A stretch of DNA of 64,000 nt from Corynebacterium sp. ACRPS (GCF_022346005.1 NZ_JAKRMY010000005.1:1-64000), one strand, 5' to 3'. Positions 8,419-17,343 are shown, counted from the stretch's first letter. Notes: generated by a model not told the origin, from the letters alone. Translations and numbers: made by a program.

Positions 8419-9429
8419 CTACAGGTGCTGCCACGATTCCCGGAGGCGCTCGAACCACCACTCGCGGCGGTCGGCCGGCGCGGCTAGGTCGGACAGGCGG
8501 TCCGGTTCTGGGGCGAGGATCTCGGCGCGCAGGTGCCCGTCGTGTAGCTGGCGTGGCGCGGTGACGTCTTCCTCAAAAAGGCTGCCCGTGGCCAGGCCCG
8601 CTGCGGCCGGGGTAACGTCGATGTCCTCGTCATCATAGATTTGCGGCAACGCCGCCACCGCCGCCAAGCCCATATTGATGCCGATGGAGGTATCCAGCGC
8701 CGAGGCCACTGTAATATCCATGTGCCGTTCGCGCAGGTGCTGTGCCACCTCGAGGACGCGGCGCACCCCGCCCAGCGGTGCAGGTTTAACCACTGCTACA
8801 TCGGCCGCCTGCAGATCCGCCACGCGGTATGGATCCTCAACCTTGCGAATGGATTCATCCGCGGCCACGCGCACAAAAAGCCCGTTGCGCATGAGCTGCC
8901 TGCGCACCTCCACCAGTTCTTCCGCGCTCGCGCAGGGTTGCTCCATATAGTCCAGCGGCATGAGTGCCTGGGCGGCCTCTACCGCTTCGGCCACACTCCA
9001 GCCGCCATTGGCATCCACGCGCAGCACCGGGATAACCCCCCGGGCGCTGACGTGCTCGCGAACGGCGTGGACGCGCGCAATGTCATCGGCAAGCGTCTGG
9101 CCTTTCTCCGCCACCTTGATCTTGAACGTCCGGCAGCCGGGGTAGCGATCCACAATCGCGGGTACCTCGCTGGCGGGAACGGCGGGAATGGTGGCGTTGA
9201 CCTCTACCCACTCTCGGACTGGCTCCGGAAATCCCTCGTAAGCGGCCTCCAACCCGGCGCGCAGCCACGCGGCCGATTCCGCGGGCCCGTATTCCAGGAA
9301 CGGCGCAAATTCACCCCAACCGGCTGGCCCATCAATAAGCAACGCCTCTCGCGTGGTGATGCCGCGAAACTTCACGGCCAGCGGGAGGGAGACTACGTGG
9401 GCGCGGTCGAGAACGTCATCGATGTTCAT
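8419..9429 (-). CDS. menC: o-Succinylbenzoate synthase
   Basis: MenC dehydrates SHCHC to o-succinylbenzoate in menaquinone synthesis. The 336-residue protein belongs to the enolase superfamily. The catalytic Lys is in TFKIKVAEK, metal ligands are in RVDANGG, MEQPC and AADES, and the second catalytic Lys is in VVKPAPLGGV. The ATG at 9429 was chosen because an upstream in-frame start adds only non-homologous residues. It is separated from menB by one plus-strand gene, so the menaquinone genes here are clustered but not one operon. Confidence 0.9.
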   Translation of the reverse strand: MNIDDVLDRAHVVSLPLAVKFRGITTREALLIDGPAGWGEFAPFLEYGPAESAAWLRAGLEAAYEGFPEPVREWVEVNATIPAVPASEVPAIVDRYPGCRTFKIKVAEKGQTLADDIARVHAVREHVSARGVIPVLRVDANGGWSVAEAVEAAQALMPLDYMEQPCASAEELVEVRRQLMRNGLFVRVAADESIRKVEDPYRVADLQAADVAVVKPAPLGGVRRVLEVAQHLRERHMDITVASALDTSIGINMGLAAVAALPQIYDDEDIDVTPAAAGLATGSLFEEDVTAPRQLHDGHLRAEILAPEPDRLSDLAAPADRREWWFERLRESWQHL

Positions 9430-9534
9430 AGGCTCATGGTAGCTGGCACGCCGCTCGCGCTGCGGACCACAACCCATTGACCCCAGCCCCCACCCCGGCT
9501 ACGTTGGTTCCTACCTACCCCTGAAGGAGGAACC

Positions 9535-9996
9535 ATGTTACTGGCAGAGGCATTAGCAGAGCGCGCCCAGGCGCAGGACCGGCTCAATGAGCTGCGCGAG
9601 CGTCTACTTTCCGTCGTACGCGTGCAGGAGGGCGATACCCCGGACGAGGATCCGGCCGAGCTTTTGCGCGAGTTGGAGGGCATTACCGGGCGCATCGATA
9701 AGCTCGTGCAGGCCATCAATGCCACGAACGTGGCCACGGATTTTGATGGCGAGAAGAACCTGATGCAGGCCCTTGCGCTTCGCGATGGCCTCGTGCGCAC
9801 CCGCCGCATCTACCACGACCTCGCCCAAGCCGCGGGCGCGCGGCAGGACCGCTATTCCCGCGCGGAGATTAAGTTTGTGGCCACGCTGCCGGTAGCAGAG
9901 CTGCGCAAGCGGGTCGATGACCTGTCCAAGCAGTTCCGGGAGCTTGATACCCGCATCCAGCAGTTGAACTGGAATACGGAACTGATAACTCCATAG
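9535..9996 (+). CDS. DIP1984-like conserved protein (DUF6847 family)
   Basis: This 153-residue, highly charged, mostly helical protein has heptad-like Leu spacing (EALAERAQAQDRLNELRERL). It matches the corynebacterial family named after DIP1984, whose function is unknown. A canonical AAGGAGG lies seven bases before the ATG. It has no signal peptide or membrane segment, so it is presumably cytoplasmic, possibly a coiled-coil oligomer. Confidence 0.75.
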   Translation: MLLAEALAERAQAQDRLNELRERLLSVVRVQEGDTPDEDPAELLRELEGITGRIDKLVQAINATNVATDFDGEKNLMQALALRDGLVRTRRIYHDLAQAAGARQDRYSRAEIKFVATLPVAELRKRVDDLSKQFRELDTRIQQLNWNTELITP

Positions 9997-10297
9997 CGAA
10001 GCTTTAGTCATGCCACGCCGCGCGCGTGGCGGTAGCCTTTACGCACATGCAGCGAGTATGCCCCCGCCTTCGAGGGGAAATTCGAGGACATGTAGGCACC
10101 CTTTGGCGTTAAAGGGTTGAGGGAGTTCGAGTCTTCCCACAGTATTGATGACCGCGCCAGCATAGGGTACACGGGTACATTGCGGGATAACCCCTCGCAG
10201 TTATTGAGTATCGATTATTACCAGCATGCTGGGCAGTGCGTAGAGGTGAGGGTTGGGAATGGGGACTAAACTTTTCGCGCCCACTATGCTGGGCGCT
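9997..10297. other. Intergenic region upstream of menB with small hairpins
   Basis: No gene is seen. A hairpin GCCACGC/GCGTGGC (10012-10030) follows the DIP1984-like gene but lacks a T run. A second, ACCCTTT/AAAGGGT (10098-10117), lies in the menB leader. An in-frame TTG at 10253 and ATG at 10259 precede the chosen menB start. Confidence 0.5.
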
Positions 10298-11266
10298 ATG
10301 AGCGAGCAGAAGAAATACAGCACCGAAAATCCGTTCCGCGAGGAATTGTGGCGCCCGGTTGAGGGCTTTGGGGATCTCACGGACGTCACCTACCACCGCC
10401 TGGCGGCGGACGGCCGGAAGAATGGCATCGTGCGCATCGCCATCGACAGGCCCGAGGTGCGCAATGCCTTCCGGCCACACACCGTAGATGAGCTGTATCG
10501 CACCTTGGATCACGCCCGCCGCACCCCGGATGTGGGCACGATCTTGCTTACTGGCAATGGGCCCTCGCAAAAGGATGGCGGCTGGGCGTTTTGTTCCGGC
10601 GGTGACCAGCGCATTCGCGGCCGGTCGGGGTATCGCTACGCCACCGAGCACGCCCACGATGATGCGACGGCGGATGAATCCAGCGTCGACGAGGCCCGCG
10701 CCAAGGTCGAAGGCGGCCGCCTGCACATCCTGGAAGTCCAACGGCTTATCCGCACCATGCCCAAGGTGGTTATCGCCGTGGTCAATGGGTGGGCCGCCGG
10801 CGGCGGGCACTCGCTGCACGTGGTCTGCGATATGACCGTGGCCTCCCGCCAGGAGGCGCGCTTTAAGCAGACGGATGCGGACGTCGGATCCTTCGATGCG
10901 GGCTATGGCTCGGCCTACCTGGCCAAGATGGTGGGCCAGAAATTCGCCCGCGAGATCTTCTTTTTGGGCCGCACCTACGATGCCCAGCGCATGTATGAGA
11001 TGGGCGCGGTCAATGAGGTCGCAGACCACGGCGAGCTCGAGGACACCGCCATCCGCATGGGCCAGGAAATCAATATGAAATCCCCCACCGCCCAGCGCAT
11101 GCTGAAATTCGCATTCAACCTTACCGATGATGGCCTGATGGGCCAGCAGGTCTTCGCCGGCGAGGCCACCCGCCTGGCTTATATGACCGATGAGGCCGTC
11201 GAGGGCAAGCAGTCCTTCCTGGACAAGCGCGAGCCTAACTGGGACGAATTCCCCTATTACTACTAA
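10298..11266 (+). CDS. menB: 1,4-Dihydroxy-2-naphthoyl-CoA synthase
   Basis: MenB closes the naphthoate ring of menaquinone by an intramolecular Claisen condensation of o-succinylbenzoyl-CoA. This 322-residue crotonase-fold enzyme shows the oxyanion-hole sequence WAFCSGGDQRIRG, the segment GGHSLHVVCDMTVAS and the family motif SFDAGYGSAYLA. The long insertion after RGRSGYRYATEH is usual for actinobacterial MenB. The ATG at 10298 gives the normal family N-terminus (NPFREELWRPVEGF); an upstream in-frame start would add 15 unrelated residues. A small membrane gene and menE follow. Confidence 0.92.
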   Translation: MSEQKKYSTENPFREELWRPVEGFGDLTDVTYHRLAADGRKNGIVRIAIDRPEVRNAFRPHTVDELYRTLDHARRTPDVGTILLTGNGPSQKDGGWAFCSGGDQRIRGRSGYRYATEHAHDDATADESSVDEARAKVEGGRLHILEVQRLIRTMPKVVIAVVNGWAAGGGHSLHVVCDMTVASRQEARFKQTDADVGSFDAGYGSAYLAKMVGQKFAREIFFLGRTYDAQRMYEMGAVNEVADHGELEDTAIRMGQEINMKSPTAQRMLKFAFNLTDDGLMGQQVFAGEATRLAYMTDEAVEGKQSFLDKREPNWDEFPYYY

Positions 11267-11281
11267 GGAGTGCCCCGCACC

Positions 11282-11422
11282 GTGCTCATCGCATTTTGTA
11301 TCCTGCTTGCGATCCTCGCCGTCGGGGGCGTTCTCGGCTCGCGCGTGTGGATGCTGCGCCGCATTAAAGAAGCCGAGGCCAATAACGAGCGGCCCTTTGA
11401 TCAAGAGGACACGTACCGCTGA
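11282..11422 (+). CDS. Small single-span membrane protein
   Basis: A GTG start 10 bases after TAAGGAG opens a frame of 46 residues: VLIAFCILLAILAVGGVLGS, then RVWMLRRIKEAEANNERPFD and a short acidic tail. It has one membrane helix followed by a basic and then acidic cytoplasmic tail. It begins 15 bases after menB and precedes menE, so it is probably co-transcribed. No known family is recognised. Confidence 0.6.
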   Translation: MLIAFCILLAILAVGGVLGSRVWMLRRIKEAEANNERPFDQEDTYR

Positions 11423-11488
11423 TTCCCGCATCGACTCACCCCGGCCGCAACCGGGCTTTGTCCCGCCGTAGCCTTAAGATCTACTGCC

Positions 11489-12625
11489 GTGACTATCCTC
11501 GCCCCCTTGCCCGTTGATCCGCATGACCCCGCGGCCATCCTGCCGGACCTCGAATCAGCCATTGCCGGTAGGTCCTGCTTTTTGCCGCTGCCGCTTGCCG
11601 ATGCCACCCGCGCCACCCTCCTGCGCAATTCCCAACGCGCCGGCGAGCCCATCGCCGCGGACATCGCGCTCGTGGTCTCCACCTCAGGGTCCACCGGCAC
11701 CCCAAAGGGCGCTCAACTAACGCCGGCCAACCTGGTCGCCAGCGCCGATGCCACCCACCAGGTCCTCGGTGGCCCTGGGCAATGGCTCTTGGCGATGCCC
11801 GCCCACCACATCGCCGGCATCCAAGTCCTCGTCCGTTCCCTGGTGGCCGGGGTGGATCCGCTCTGCCTCGATCTCAGCGCAGGCTTTAATATCTCCGCCT
11901 TCGCCCGCGCCGCCGCGGAGCTCTCCCGCACCGGTGATCGCACCTACACCGCGCTGACCCCGCTGCAACTGGCCAAGGCCATGGATACACCGGAAGGTAT
12001 CGACGCGCTCCAGAGTTTCGATGCCATCTTGGTGGGCGGGGCCGCCATCCACCCGCGCCTGCACGCCGCGGCCACGGAGCGGGGCATCACTATCACCACC
12101 ACCTACGGTTCCTCCGAAACCGCCGGCGGCTGCGTCTACGATGGCCGCCCCCTGCCCGGGACGACCGCCCGCGTCCAAGACGGCCGCATCCTACTCGGCG
12201 GGCCCACCATCGCGCAGGGCTACCGCAACGCCCCAAGCCACGAGGCGTTTCCCGGAAACGGGTGGTTTGCCACTTCCGATGCCGGCGTCATCGAAGATGG
12301 CATCCTCACCGTAACCGGACGCCTCGATAATGTCATCGACTCCGGTGGGCTCAAGCTGCACCCAGAGGTCTTGGAACGCGAGATCCTCCGCGTGCCGGGT
12401 GTTGAGGAGGCGTGTGTCGTCGGTATCCCGCACCCGCGGCTGGGCCAGGCCATCGTGGCCGCCTATACCGGTAATGCCGAGCTTGGCGATATCTTCGAAG
12501 CCCTCGAAGACGCCGAACTTCCCCGCTGGCAGCTGCCTAAGGACTTAAAGCGCCTCGCGGACTTTCCCACCACCGGCCCCGGCAAGATCGACCGCCAGGC
12601 CGTTGCCGCCCTCTTTAGCGCCTAA
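11489..12625 (+). CDS. menE: o-Succinylbenzoate-CoA ligase
   Basis: MenE activates o-succinylbenzoate with ATP and CoA, giving the substrate of MenB. At 378 residues it is a short actinobacterial form lacking most of the N-terminal subdomain. AMP-binding motifs are VVSTSGSTGTPKGAQLTP, TTYGSSETAGG, ATSDAGV, TGRLDNVIDSGG and the C-terminal catalytic Lys in TGPGKIDR. The start is a GTG at 11489. The order menB, small membrane protein, menE, menA on one strand supports a menaquinone operon. Confidence 0.9.
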   Translation: MTILAPLPVDPHDPAAILPDLESAIAGRSCFLPLPLADATRATLLRNSQRAGEPIAADIALVVSTSGSTGTPKGAQLTPANLVASADATHQVLGGPGQWLLAMPAHHIAGIQVLVRSLVAGVDPLCLDLSAGFNISAFARAAAELSRTGDRTYTALTPLQLAKAMDTPEGIDALQSFDAILVGGAAIHPRLHAAATERGITITTTYGSSETAGGCVYDGRPLPGTTARVQDGRILLGGPTIAQGYRNAPSHEAFPGNGWFATSDAGVIEDGILTVTGRLDNVIDSGGLKLHPEVLEREILRVPGVEEACVVGIPHPRLGQAIVAAYTGNAELGDIFEALEDAELPRWQLPKDLKRLADFPTTGPGKIDRQAVAALFSA

Positions 12626-12714
12626 CCTCCACCGCGGGCCCCGGCCTCGACTCCGGCCTCGGCCCCGGCTTCCTGATTGCTAAACGCTGCCAGCCCAGTG
12701 GCACAATGGTGGCT

Positions 12715-13611
12715 ATGACTTCATCAGCCGGTAATTATTCCGCTACCGCACAGGATTGGATCAATGGCGCCCGCCCGCATACGTGGGCTAATGCCTTCGC
12801 ACCCGTTATCGCCGGTACGGGCGCGGCCTTCGGCATTAATAGCGGGCATATCGGCCGCGCGGTGCTCGCGCTCATCGTGGCGTGGGCGCTTATCATCGGC
12901 GTGAACTTTGCCAATGACCATTCCGATGGTATCCGCGGTACCGATGATGACCGCACCGGCCCGCAGCGCCTGACCGGCAGCGGGCTTGCGCAGCCGCGCC
13001 ACGTGAAATACGCCGCCTTTGGCTGCTTTGCCGTCGCCGGTCTGGCCGGAATCTTCCTGTCGCTGGCCGCTGGTGCCTGGTGGCTCATCCTCATCGGTGC
13101 GCTGTGCATCGCCGGCGCGTGGTTTTATACCGGCGGCAAGAACCCCTACGGCTACCGCGGCCTGGGCGAGGTCGCCGTCTTTATATTCTTCGGCCTCGTC
13201 GCCGTGCTCGGCACCGAATTTACCCAAGCCGGTCGCATTTCTTGGACGGGCCTGGCCCTCGCCATCGGCATCGGCGCCATGAGCTCCGGGGTGAACCTGG
13301 CCAATAATATCCGCGATATTCCCTCCGATGCCGAGGCCGGCAAGATCACCCTCGCGGTGCGGCTGGGCAATAAGAACGCCCGCCTGCTCTTTACCGGCCT
13401 GCTGCTGTTGCCCTTCATACTCACCATCGCGGTCGCCTTTGGCAGCTGGCTCGCGCTCGCAGGCCTGGTCTACTTCCCGTTTGCACTCCGCGCGGTGCGC
13501 ACCGTCAACCGCGGCGCCACCGGACCCCAGCTCATCCCCGTGCTAGGGCTGACCGGGCGCGCCATGCTCATCTGGGCAGTCATCGAGGCCATCGCCGTCG
13601 CCCTCGTCTAG
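12715..13611 (+). CDS. menA: 1,4-Dihydroxy-2-naphthoate polyprenyltransferase
   Basis: MenA attaches the polyprenyl chain to dihydroxynaphthoate in the membrane, making demethylmenaquinone. The protein of about 298 residues has eight or nine membrane segments. The first Asp-rich diphosphate-Mg motif is NDHSDGIRGTDDDR and the second is NNIRDIPSDAEAGK, both characteristic of MenA in the UbiA family. The ATG at 12715 (MTSSAG) is preferred over 12706, which would add three residues. It lies 89 bases after menE. Confidence 0.92.
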   Translation: MTSSAGNYSATAQDWINGARPHTWANAFAPVIAGTGAAFGINSGHIGRAVLALIVAWALIIGVNFANDHSDGIRGTDDDRTGPQRLTGSGLAQPRHVKYAAFGCFAVAGLAGIFLSLAAGAWWLILIGALCIAGAWFYTGGKNPYGYRGLGEVAVFIFFGLVAVLGTEFTQAGRISWTGLALAIGIGAMSSGVNLANNIRDIPSDAEAGKITLAVRLGNKNARLLFTGLLLLPFILTIAVAFGSWLALAGLVYFPFALRAVRTVNRGATGPQLIPVLGLTGRAMLIWAVIEAIAVALV

Positions 13612-13632
13612 TCAAGGGCCAGGCTTGCGCGC

Positions 13633-13956
13633 CTAGGCCTCCGCGCGGCCTTCCAATTCGGCTTGCACCCAGCGCTTGTGCGCCTTGCGCTGCGCGGAGT
13701 ATTCCGCCAGCGTCTGCGTGGCCTCGATGCGCCAGTTTTTAAACATCAGCATCGATAGCGGCAGGGCAACAAAGAGCGCCAGGAGCGCTGCCATGAGGAC
13801 GGGGATGGGGAAACCAATCGCTACCGCCAGCAGCTCAATGACCGCGGTGAGCGCGATAAAAAGCACCACGCGCGCGAGCCCGTATTTCCAAAGCGCCTTG
13901 CGGGAGCGACGGCGCAGTTCGGGGTCCGGTTTCGGTGGCTCAGGGTTGTGCGTCAT
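13633..13956 (-). CDS. DUF4229 family membrane protein
   Basis: This 107-residue protein has a polar N-terminus (PEPPKPDPELRRRSR), two membrane helices separated by a short loop (FPIPVLMAALLALFVALPL) and a basic C-terminal tail. The layout matches actinobacterial DUF4229 proteins found near menA. The function is unknown. The ATG at 13956 is preferred, since upstream residues look unrelated. It is convergent with menA and divergent from the next gene. Confidence 0.75.
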   Translation of the reverse strand: MTHNPEPPKPDPELRRRSRKALWKYGLARVVLFIALTAVIELLAVAIGFPIPVLMAALLALFVALPLSMLMFKNWRIEATQTLAEYSAQRKAHKRWVQAELEGRAEA

Positions 13957-13994
13957 GGGGGTCGATTGTACGCCGTACAGGTAGAATAATCTGC

Positions 13995-14270
13995 ATGGGT
14001 CGACTAATCCTCCTACTGCTTTTTGTCCTCGCCGCCTACCTGGTGTGGAAGGCCTTTGGGCCATCATCCTGGAAGTCCCGCCAGGTTGAAGAACAACCGC
14101 GTTCCATCAAGGGCCCCGATGATGACGAGGAGTTCCTGTGGAACCTGGAAAAGGAGCGCTTCAAGCAGCGCCGCAAACAGGAGGTCGAGGAAGAAAAACG
14201 CCGCCAGCGCCGCACTCGCGACGCCGACGGCAACAATGGTTCAAAGGGCCAAGAAGACAACCAGGATTAA
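13995..14270 (+). CDS. Small membrane-anchored charged protein
   Basis: This protein of 91 residues has one N-terminal membrane helix (LILLLLFVLAAYLVWKAF) followed by a highly charged coiled-coil-like tail rich in Glu, Lys and Arg (EKERFKQRRKQEVEEEKRRQ). It occupies the slot between menA and the ccs genes. The 3' end overlaps the 3' end of the convergent XRE gene by four bases. No function is recognised. Confidence 0.65.
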   Translation: MGRLILLLLFVLAAYLVWKAFGPSSWKSRQVEEQPRSIKGPDDDEEFLWNLEKERFKQRRKQEVEEEKRRQRRTRDADGNNGSKGQEDNQD

Positions 14271-14524
14271 TCCTTTGGCACGAACCGCATCTCCAAGCCC
14301 AGCGCTTCTGCCACGGCGGTAACCTTTTCCCACCGCACGCCTGCCCCACCGTGTTCGATGGTGTGGAGGGTGGAGCGGGAGATGTGGGCGGCATCGGCAA
14401 GCTGCTGCTGGACGATGCCCAACTCACGCCGCCGCTGCGCAATCTGCGCGCCCAAGCCCAGGATGAGCTCGTTATCGCCGGCGGGCTTTCCCTGCTTATT
14501 GCGCGGGCTATGGTTGGTGGCCAT
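14267..14524 (-). CDS. XRE-family helix-turn-helix regulator
   Basis: This 85-residue protein is almost entirely one HTH domain: LGAQIAQRRRELGIVQQQLA, then DAAHISRSTLHTIEHGGAGV. It resembles HipB-type or phage Cro-like regulators. The start codon abuts the ccsB stop with no gap, so it is the last gene of the resA-ccdA-resB-ccsB operon and is probably translationally coupled. No HipA-like toxin partner is present nearby. The target is unknown; autoregulation of the operon is possible. Confidence 0.8.
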   Translation of the reverse strand: MATNHSPRNKQGKPAGDNELILGLGAQIAQRRRELGIVQQQLADAAHISRSTLHTIEHGGAGVRWEKVTAVAEALGLEMRFVPKD

Positions 14525-15643
14525 TTAGTTCAGCCCCGCATAGGAGTGCAGGCCGGAGACCACCATATTGATGAAGAAGAGGTTGAATACCATCGCCGCC
14601 ATGGCCAAAACGTTGATCCACGGCGCCGCCTTGCGGAAGGCCGGGGTGGCGCGCGCATGCAGGTAGGCCGCATAAAGAATCCAGGTGGCAAAGGACATGG
14701 TTTCCTTCGGATCCCAGCCCCAGAAGCGACCCCACGCGGATTCGGCCCAGATGGCACCCAAGATGATGCCTAGGCCCAGGGTGGGCAGGGTGATAACGGC
14801 CAAGCGGTACGCCAAGCGGTCAATCTTGGCCGCGGATGGCAGCGGATAAGCCAGAGCACCAAAAATGCCACGCTCCGCGTTCTTTGGCTGCCACTGGCGC
14901 AACAGGGTCAATAGCGAGATGATGCCGGAAATGATGCCGATGGACGCGCCCAAGGACACCACCGTGACGTGAATGGGCAGCCAGTGCGATTGCAGGGCCG
15001 GCACCACAGGTGCGGACTCCGCATACAGCTTGGTAGACCCGTAAAACATCAGCGCCAGCACTGGGGTAAGGATCCACGGCCAGACCGTGCGCCATTCCTT
15101 GCGCTGCATGGCGATATTGCCCACCAAGAGCACGCCGAAGGACACCATCAACACGTACTCGTAAAGGTTGCCAAACGGGAAACGCCCCGTGGCCAGCCCG
15201 CGCAGCACGATAGCCGCGGCGTGCAGGGCAATGCCCACCCACATCAGCGAGCTGGTCATGCCGCCAAGCTTATCCAGCTTGCGTTCCTTGTCCGCGACTT
15301 CTTCCTCGCTCAAGGTTGCAGCCGCAGACGACGCCTCAGCCTCGTAGTCGGTGCCGACATCCGTTGCGCCCGTGCCGGTTGCAGCGTCAGCACCGGTATC
15401 GCCGCCGCCAGCTCCGGCGGCGGGAGCAGCCGCGGCACCAGCCTCGGCTCCAGCGCCGACCAATACCTTGGACGCCTCCGAGCGGTTGACGCGGTGCGCC
15501 TCGATAAGGCTGCGTATGCGGCCGTAGTACAACAGCGACATAAGAAGCGCGACGCAGTACACCACGAATGCGGTCTGCACCGCGAGATCCGAGAAGTTCG
15601 ACAGATTCTGATCGATCTGCAAGGGAGTCCACCTAGCCTTCAC
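14525..15643 (-). CDS. ccsB: Cytochrome c synthetase subunit CcsB (ResC/CcsA-type)
   Basis: This is the haem-handling subunit of the system II cytochrome c maturation complex, working with ResB to attach haem to CXXCH sites on the outer face of the membrane. The 372-residue protein has about eight membrane helices. The haem-binding WWD-type motif is seen in WGRFWGWDPKET, with conserved His in HWLPIHV and LHARATP. A low-complexity Ala/Gly/Thr-rich cytoplasmic insert lies at residues 60-110. It follows resB in the operon after a 61-base gap with a palindrome. Confidence 0.92.
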   Translation of the reverse strand: MKARWTPLQIDQNLSNFSDLAVQTAFVVYCVALLMSLLYYGRIRSLIEAHRVNRSEASKVLVGAGAEAGAAAAPAAGAGGGDTGADAATGTGATDVGTDYEAEASSAAATLSEEEVADKERKLDKLGGMTSSLMWVGIALHAAAIVLRGLATGRFPFGNLYEYVLMVSFGVLLVGNIAMQRKEWRTVWPWILTPVLALMFYGSTKLYAESAPVVPALQSHWLPIHVTVVSLGASIGIISGIISLLTLLRQWQPKNAERGIFGALAYPLPSAAKIDRLAYRLAVITLPTLGLGIILGAIWAESAWGRFWGWDPKETMSFATWILYAAYLHARATPAFRKAAPWINVLAMAAMVFNLFFINMVVSGLHSYAGLN

Positions 15644-15687
15644 ACGTGCGGGATGATGCTGATTACCTTACTCATGCACACAGCGGG

Positions 15688-15705
15688 ATCCAACTATAGT
15701 TGGAT
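15688..15705. repeat. 18-bp perfect palindrome between resB and ccsB
   Basis: ATCCAACTATAGTTGGAT touches the last base of the resB stop codon. A 9-bp perfect arm without spacer suits either a dimeric regulator site or a small intercistronic hairpin. No T run follows on the minus strand. Confidence 0.5.
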
Positions 15706-17336
15706 TACTCATCAGTATAGAGTTTGTCTTCTTCCACCTCATCTGGATCCGGAAGCTCCAAGAGCGCGCGGTGCAGCTCATGGAATTCCTCGGACCAGCC
15801 GGCGCGGTCGGTGCGGGCGAGACCACCCATCTCAATGGTGGTGCCGCCGGCGGAATCCGGCCGCAGGCGAATATAGACGCGGCGGCGCTTAATCATCAAC
15901 GAGGCCACCAGGGATACCAACATGATTAGCGCGGATGCCAGCACCCACTTCTGGAATGGGTCATAGGAGACCTGATAATTGGCAAACTCGTTGGCGCCGT
16001 TGAAGGTGATCTTGGTGCCATCGTCAAGCGTGACGTCATCGCCTTGGCTCAGGTTCACGCGGTCGATCTTCTGCAGCTGCCCGGAGTGTACGAGGCTTGA
16101 ATCCAGCGAAAAGAGCGACTGCGGCGTACCGGTATCGAGGCCAGCATCGCCGCGGTAAATATCGACCGCCAGCGCCGGATCATTCAGGCCCGGGTGAGAG
16201 GACTGCAAAAGCTTGCCGTTCTCACCGCTCCACTCGGCCGTTGGGGCGAAGAGGCCCTGGATGGCCAGCTGGTTTTGGCGGCGCTCGAAAAGATCCGGGT
16301 ACATGCCCGCCGGCGGGTCAAAGCGCAGCACGCCCGAAGACAGGAAGAAGGTCGTGTCAGTGGGCTGGAATTGAATGGTCTGCGTGCGCTTTTCACCATC
16401 CGGCCACTCCACGGTCACCGTCGGCGCATAGCCGTGGCCCTGCAGGTAGACGCGGTTTTGTGCCAGGCGCAGCGGGTGGTTGACCTTGAGCTCGTAGTCC
16501 TTCCATTCGGAAGGATCCTTATAAATATCGTCGCCTTCCGCATAAGAGACATTGGAGGTAAACATCTCCGCCTGGCCATTGGGCAGGTACTTCGCGGTGA
16601 AGTCGTGCGCGGTCATGCAGAAGGGGTGGAGCCCGGTGCCATCGAAAAGCGGCCCTGCCCGGAAGGAGTCAAAGTTCGAGGTGGAGGTATTACAGAACTC
16701 CGTGGACTGCTCCAGCGAGGTATTGCCGCCCTGCGAGCCGGATTCCGTAACCACGATGACCTGGCCCTCGTAGTTGACCAGGCGGCCGGCGGCCACGGTG
16801 ACCAAGATCGCCACCAGGGCGACGTGGAAAATGAGGTTGGCCAGCTCGCGGCCGTAGCCGCGCTCAGCGGAAAAGGCGTGCACCCCGGCGCGGTCCTCAT
16901 TCGGGGTGTATTCTGCCACGCGCCACTTTTTCAGGCGCTTGTGGATCTCCGCGCTGAGTTCTTCCTCGCTCTTATCCGAATGCCCCTCGGCGCTTAGCGG
17001 CAGGCGGTGCAGGTACTTCGGCGCGCGCGTGGGCTGTGTGCGCCACGCCTTGTAGTGATCGATCGAGCGCGGAATGATGCAGCCAATGAGCGAGACCGCC
17101 AACAGCAGGAAGATGGCTTGGAACCAGATGGAGGAAAAGACATCAAAAAGCTGCAGCTTATCGTAGATTTCCGCCACGGTGCCATTGGATTCGATGAACT
17201 CCTGCACGTTCTGCTCGTTCAGATCGCGCTGCGGCAAGAGGGAGCCGGGGATGGCGGCGAGCGCCAGCAGGAAAAGCAGGGCCAGCGCGGTGCGCATGCT
17301 GGTAAGCCAGCGCCAGGCTTTGCGGATATATTTCAC
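15705..17336 (-). CDS. resB: Cytochrome c biogenesis protein ResB
   Basis: ResB pairs with CcsB to deliver haem and hold apocytochrome c. The 543-residue protein has three N-terminal membrane helices (ALALLFLLALAAIPGSLLPQ; IFLLLAVSLIGCIIP; LIFHVALVAILVTVAAGRLV), a large extracytoplasmic domain of about 250 residues and one C-terminal helix (WVLASALIMLVSLVASLMI). The layout and length fit the family. The gene starts seven bases after the ccdA stop, so the two are likely coupled. Confidence 0.92.
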   Translation of the reverse strand: MKYIRKAWRWLTSMRTALALLFLLALAAIPGSLLPQRDLNEQNVQEFIESNGTVAEIYDKLQLFDVFSSIWFQAIFLLLAVSLIGCIIPRSIDHYKAWRTQPTRAPKYLHRLPLSAEGHSDKSEEELSAEIHKRLKKWRVAEYTPNEDRAGVHAFSAERGYGRELANLIFHVALVAILVTVAAGRLVNYEGQVIVVTESGSQGGNTSLEQSTEFCNTSTSNFDSFRAGPLFDGTGLHPFCMTAHDFTAKYLPNGQAEMFTSNVSYAEGDDIYKDPSEWKDYELKVNHPLRLAQNRVYLQGHGYAPTVTVEWPDGEKRTQTIQFQPTDTTFFLSSGVLRFDPPAGMYPDLFERRQNQLAIQGLFAPTAEWSGENGKLLQSSHPGLNDPALAVDIYRGDAGLDTGTPQSLFSLDSSLVHSGQLQKIDRVNLSQGDDVTLDDGTKITFNGANEFANYQVSYDPFQKWVLASALIMLVSLVASLMIKRRRVYIRLRPDSAGGTTIEMGGLARTDRAGWSEEFHELHRALLELPDPDEVEEDKLYTDE

Positions 17337-17343
17337 GTTTCTC

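Noticed and set aside
10075..10147. tRNA-like stretch with GGAGTTCGAGTCTTCC upstream of menB
   Set aside because: The T-arm-like motif is present, but no matching acceptor stem, D arm or proper anticodon arm could be folded; the ACCCTTT/AAAGGGT hairpin is in the wrong place. It is treated as chance.
10109..11431. 440-codon minus-strand frame opposite menB
   Set aside because: It shows no family motif and mirrors menB codons; menB on the plus strand has full active-site motifs.
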